DNA of 64,000 nucleotides from Amanita rubescens (Eukaryota; Basidiomycota; Agaricomycetes; Agaricales; Amanitaceae). Within the stretch, counting starts at the first letter, position 1, and each line of letters opens with the position of its first letter. Shown here piece by piece: positions 59,741 through 64,000 of this stretch. Below the pieces are notes generated by a model. The model was given only the letters and a program-made list of their open reading frames with translations, was not told the origin of the DNA and made no database searches. A program made the position numbers and the translations under genes. Where the stretch lies: the NCBI GenBank assembly GCA_015039365.1, contig WION01000273.1, positions 1-64,000 of the forward strand, given 5' to 3'.

Positions 59741-61869
59741 TTATGCTACAGTCGCCAATGCCTTCTGGAGTGCCCTGGTCGCAAAATATCGGACATCGGC
59801 GTCCAGGTCGTTCTTTTGGCGCTCTAATGTTGGTGTGATCCAGTCTTGTACGAACTGCCGCCCTTCGGGTGTATCGCCGAACGTTGCCGCAAGCACTTCC
59901 AATGACTTCGACACGTTGAAACGAATGTTGGGAATAGGATCTTTCGATAGTTCGAGAAGTGGGGTTATCACGTCGGCGCGAATGATTTCTAGAGTTAAGG
60001 ATGGCGAAATTGTCTAACAAAGTGTCAGCCATCAACGTTGGTGAAGAGTTGGAACAAATTCACCGTAATAGCTTGTACAGTTGTCATCCTGAAAAGATAG
60101 TTTGGGTGCGCACCCATACCCATTACCTTGGGTACTATCGTAAACCTGGCCCATTCAACACCAAAAACTTCTGTCAGCTTCTTAAGATTCACGGTTGCAG
60201 CCTCTCGTATACTGAACACGGTATCGCCTAACCAGGACATACAGAGATTCCCCAACTGATCGTCGAAGAATTGCCTTCCAAGCTGAGTTGCAAGAAGGGG
60301 TATGTATTCGATGATAGCCTGTCTGACTCGCCATGATTTGTCTTCCGCAAGTTCTACAATGGCTGGTAGAAGGCATTCAGAAAGATATTCAATCCCTATG
60401 ACTGCATGCAACAAGTCAATCACAATCCCCCGTTAGTAGGTACCCATACCGTTGTTGACGGTTTCGATCTTGCTGATAATGTTCAGTCTAACATCTGCAA
60501 AGTCATCTTTCAAGAGATGCAAGAATAGTGGGAGCAAATGTTCAATAGTCGCTTCTTTGCCTAGAAGAGGCGCCAGGCCATTGATCTGATTGGCGAGTGC
60601 TGCACGAACATGTTGAGAGGCATCCTGAGATAAATCGCGAACACATGGTGTGATTCGACCGAGAATAGTTTCTCGGTCTAGTAGCTTAGAAAAACCTGAA
60701 CACCTGAGTTCCAGTTGATGCAATGAATAAAATAGTGTACCTGGGATTTGACTGGCAGCGGCAGTCCGAACTTCGGCCTCGTTATCTTTGAGGAGCTGTA
60801 CGTATTGACCAGCCAATTCTTCCCTCGCCAATTCAACTCCAACTGCTTCCGCAAGCTGGACAGTTTATGAAATATTTGTACGCAGATGAATTGTGTATTC
60901 CCAACCTCATTAAAGTGGCTTGCTGCCATGTATCTCACTCTCCAGCTCTTGTCCCCAATACTCTGCCTGACTTGCTTTAACAAGTGGTCTTGAACTTCCG
61001 CGGGCGATATTTTCTGGGCGAGAGCTATCAAGTCCTCGATTGTAAGGAGGCGCACAGAATCTTGATCATCGGAATGAAGTCTCCGATAAATTTGCAGTCC
61101 ATCAGTCAAGATATGTTGATGGGCGAAATTTTTCAACAATGGCTTTAAAGAATGATTAGGGAGTTGAGCATCAATTTACGCTTATCAATGCGTACCCCAA
61201 GCCATTTCGCTGCTGCGCGTCGTACCATTGGTGTATCATCGGCGCCCAATGCGGCGAAAGCTTTGCGAAGCTCCTCCTGGATAGTCGGGGGAACTTTTGA
61301 ATACACGGCAGGATATAATGCAGCGGAAGATGTTCGTGACGTGAACCACTCCCCGTGCGAGAGGCGTCTAAGCAGAGGGATGTAATGTTCCTCAATCTGA
61401 ATCGGTGATAGTACAGCTGATATCTTCGTGATGGATTCCGCTGCCTGTAATGCTCGACTAGGATACATAAAATAATGCGATTAACGCAGTGCGCACCTTA
61501 TCACGAACGAGAGTCTCTTCTACAGCTGAAAGATGTTCCAGTGGACCCAACAGCAGATGCGCGTAATCCTTGCCACCTATATATTCTTCAAAGCTTTTGC
61601 CTAATTCCTCTGCAAGCGCAAGTAGGACTTCATCTTCATCGTCGACCGATTCTTGAAGGAAAGGTATCAGTTCATTTCTAGTCCGATCCGGTCCTAGTGC
61701 TAACGCAATCGTTGGAATGCTATGAATCGCGTTCAGGCGTAGTTGCACGTCGTCTGACTTCAGCTCATCCATAAGGATGGCAATCGGTGCGATCTAGAAC
61801 GAGTAAGGCGTGCGCGTGGCGACGATGAATACAACGCACATCTTCAACGGGAAAGCTGGATTCTATCAT
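59741..61869 (-). CDS. TPD3: PP2A scaffold subunit A (PR65/Tpd3)
   Basis: HEAT-repeat scaffold that joins the catalytic and regulatory subunits of protein phosphatase 2A. A short first exon ([10 protein letters not shown]) splices to [20 protein letters not shown] and [20 protein letters not shown]. Repeats then give [61 protein letters not shown]-like [88 protein letters not shown] and the end [19 protein letters not shown]. About ten short introns. Frame intact. Length about 590 residues is normal. Confidence 0.93.
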
Positions 61870-62407
61870 ATTTATATGAAAAGGGCAGAACGCGTGTCAG
61901 AACTCTGGGTTCCTTCAATAGAAAAGAGGTGTATGAATTATCGTGCAGCGGAAGGTTGACGAGATGAGACTTCAATCCACACGCTTACATAACCACTTCA
62001 GTTATCGATGACCAGCGATACCCGGACCGCTAGCCTACTTTCCCTACTATCTTCACCTGCCCTGATATCTTCCAGCTGACGAGCTGCGGTCTTAAGATCA
62101 CAGTTATGTAACATAATAATCAATTCTCACTCTATTACAAACTCTGAAGTATACAAGGTAACAAAGTCTTCGCGAAGAAGACAAATGCAAAAAATTGTGC
62201 GGACCTTGACGCAAGCCATGCATCAAATGCACCCCGAAGGCATGCAATACGAGGAAACCCCCTGCCGCTACCTTAAACTCATTCCGAGCTAAGGTCTATA
62301 GTGTAGATTTTGAACGTATAATTTCAATGAAATCATATGAATAGTCATCGTTATATCCATTCTGGACTGTGGCACATGCACCATTAGACTGGCATTGGTC
62401 ATTTGAG
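61870..62407. other. Gap between PP2A-A start and tandem repeat
   Basis: About 540 bases holding the TPD3 promoter. A TATA-like TTTATATG lies near 61870-61878 on the plus strand. No gene seen. Confidence 0.4.
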
Positions 62408-63140
62408 ACTCCGCAGGAGACGCGCCGCCTTGCAAGCAAGAGCGGTACCGATAAACGAGGCTGAAAGCAAACGTTCTCGTGTACCGCCAACGACCATCAC
62501 CTGTCAAGAATCTATATAGATCATCATAGTCATCAAGTTCCATGATAGTTTCGATGTCAAGTTCCACGATAGTTTCGTTTGTCAAGTTCCATGATAATTT
62601 CGTTATGTCCCATGTTATGTCACTCCGCAGGAGATGCGCCATCTTGCAAGCAAGAGCGGTACCGATAAACGAGACTGGAAGCAAACGTTCTCGTGTACCA
62701 CAAACGACCATCGCCTGTCAAGAGTTTATTTAAATCATTGTCATCAAAATCCATGATACTTTTGTTCGTGATAACTGTTCACTTTCATTTGGACTTTTTT
62801 TTTCTTTTTCTTTTCATGTCTGGATACGAGACTCCGGGAGACGCGCCGCCGTGCAAGCAAGGGTAGTACCGATAAACGAGACTGAAAGCAAACGTTCTCG
62901 AGTACCACAAACGACCATCGCCTGTCAGGAGATCATATACTTTGGTTCGTGTTACTCCGCAGAAGACGCGCCGTCTTGCAAGCAAGAGCGGTACCGATAA
63001 ACGAGGCTGAAAGCAAACGTTCTCGTGCACCACAAACGACCATCAGGAGTTATTCAGATCATAGTCATCAAGATCCATAATACTTTCTTTCGTGGCAACT
63101 GTTCACGTTCATTTGGTCTTTCTTTTCGTCCATGTCTGAA
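62408..63140. repeat. Tandem repeat of about 100-210 bp units, four copies, with internal hairpin
   Basis: Near-identical segments occur at 62408-62509, 62622-62723, 62831-62931 and 62954-63049 (CAAGCAAGAGCGGTACCGAT and AGCAAACGTTCTCGTG shared). Spacers are also repeats in part (TGTTCACTTTCATTTGGACT versus TGTTCACGTTCATTTGGTCT). Within copy 1 GCGGTAC...ACGAG can pair with CTCGT...GTACCGC, with a 6-base bulge and a 16-base loop. A minus-strand frame runs through the units, but copy 3 has a 2-base deletion, so it looks non-coding. Confidence 0.85.
62526..62610. repeat. Minisatellite inside the array, about 25-bp units
   Basis: Three imperfect copies of TCAAGTTCCATGATAGTTTCG lie between the first and second large units. 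Confidence 0.75.
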
Positions 63141-63617
63141 TATAATCTTTTTTACCGCTGGGATGCCCTGCCATGGCTAAGCATGAAGGGACACGACGGA
63201 TATCTTAGACGTCCTCGTATCCCTTTTGTACAGGGCAAGCAGTAACGCATATGAAAGGCTACAGTGGCCTCAAGACCATATTGTGCATCAAGTATGGTCC
63301 TTGTCGTAAGTGTCAATAGGGGACCTGCGATAGTCAGTACAGTCAACAGGGTCATGCATGCCTAATCATTGGTGCTCGACGCAAGAATGCGATAGGATCC
63401 GATAGGCATTAGCCCTCGTAATCCAGGTCAGAGCCCATGGTGCACCTTATCATGATGGGTCGACGTGCCAGCCATGGAGGAAGGAAGTGAAACAAAGAAA
63501 GACAACTTGTTCCACTTATATACTGACGAGTCAGCTGGCCGTGGAAAAGCAAATTGGGTTTACCCACGAGCGAAGACATGATGTGATGTGACTCGTGAGT
63601 TACGATCGATCCAATTA
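63141..63617. other. Gap between repeat array and the epimerase gene
   Basis: No gene seen in about 480 bases; it should contain the promoter of the gene that starts at 63618. Short open frames lack domain signal. Confidence 0.4.
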
Positions 63618-64000
63618 ATGCCGTTTGAACATCTCGACGATAGAGTCATCCTTACCCATCCGAAGGTACACAGCCTTTACATGTTGCTACATGTACTGTA
63701 GGAGAACTACAGGGAGCAAGCGCCGAAATACTGTTGTATGGAGCAACAATCATATCGTGGAAGTCTGCGATTCGCAATCGTGCACCGGTCGAGCGCCTAT
63801 TCGTTTCGTCAAAGGCTAAATTGGACGGTACGAAGGCAGTCCGGGGTGGGATTCCTATTGTGTTCCCCTGCTTTGGTGCCCCAGTGCACCCGGAACATTC
63901 GCGCCTGAGCCAACACGGGTTCGCCAGAAACCACATGTGGAAATGTCAGGGTATCGTCATGGATAACGATGCTGGAGTATCGGCCAAATTCTGTAGGCTC
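63618..64000 (+). CDS. Glucose-6-phosphate 1-epimerase (YMR099C-like), cut by right edge
   Basis: Aldose-1-epimerase-fold enzyme interconverting alpha- and beta-glucose-6-phosphate. Exon 1 (63618-63665) gives MPFEHLDDRVILTHPK. The intron 63666-63712 joins GASAEILLYGATIISWKS; the alternative acceptor 8-10 bases upstream breaks the frame and was rejected. APVERLFVSSKAKLDGTKAV, RGGIPIVFPCFGAPVHPEHS and RLSQHGFARNHMWKC follow, matching the family's first half. The active-site His/Asp region and the rest lie beyond base 64000. Confidence 0.88.

Noticed and set aside
62289..63033. Open frame on the minus strand through the tandem repeat (TGDGRLWYTRTFAFSLVYRY)
   Set aside because: Copy 3 carries a 2-base deletion and copies end at stops, so the frame is not maintained; the repeat is better described as non-coding.

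Overview
The window looks like a gene-dense stretch of a basidiomycete nuclear genome, most likely a mushroom-forming Agaricomycete. The reasons are eukaryotic housekeeping genes split by many very short (about 45-60 nt) GT-AG introns, compact intergenic gaps on both strands, a nuclear tRNA gene with a class II variable arm and an intron, and a secreted carbohydrate-enzyme set (polysaccharide lyase 8, GH16 glucanase). I cannot name the genus from sequence alone. All CDS coordinates run from start to stop codon across introns.

Left third (1-20.6 kb): a truncated elongation factor 1-alpha gene at the left edge; a PAS-kinase-type protein kinase; ribosomal protein eL32; a MEMO1 homolog; a histidine-phosphatase (TFC7-like) gene; the ribosome-associated factor Stm1; a large PHD-finger Spp1/CFP1-like COMPASS subunit; Lsm1; a tRNA-Ser(UGA) gene; a head-to-head pair of mitochondrial genes (complex I NDUFA5/B13 and mitoribosomal bL32m); peroxisomal-type 3-ketoacyl-CoA thiolase; and a secreted PL8 lyase. 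After a 2-kb gene-poor gap the middle third (22.6-45 kb) holds a SUR7/PalI tetraspan, MPP10, the t-SNARE SEC9, an SRA/YDG methyl-DNA-binding protein, several unrecognised or secreted proteins, the MYG1 exonuclease, a four-TM MARVEL-like protein, a WD40-like gene, ribosomal eL15, a GH16 glucanase and a RasGEF carrying an N-terminal GTPase-like P-loop domain.

Right third (45-64 kb): the DEAD-box helicase DRS1/DDX27, the cyclosome subunit APC4, a bZIP factor, GPI2/PIG-C, a small p97-binding (VIM) SVIP-like protein, a Cys-rich membrane protein head-to-head with dynactin ARP1, ribosomal eS24, a secreted protein, the PP2A scaffold subunit (TPD3/PR65), a four-unit tandem repeat with an internal hairpin, and the start of a glucose-6-phosphate 1-epimerase gene cut by the right edge.

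The genes do not form one pathway. Ribosome production and use recur (eL32, eL15, eS24, Stm1, MPP10, DRS1, EF-1alpha), as do chromatin reading (Spp1, SRA) and the secretory/membrane system (SEC9, GPI2, SVIP-like). The most notable items are the SVIP-like protein with an exact VIM consensus, the GTPase-like/RasGEF fusion, a tandem duplication spanning a start codon that creates a mimic uORF, a perfect inverted-repeat motif upstream of the SRA gene, and several single-base frame breaks in otherwise conserved genes, which may be sequence errors or real lesions. I found no clearly undescribed biological system.
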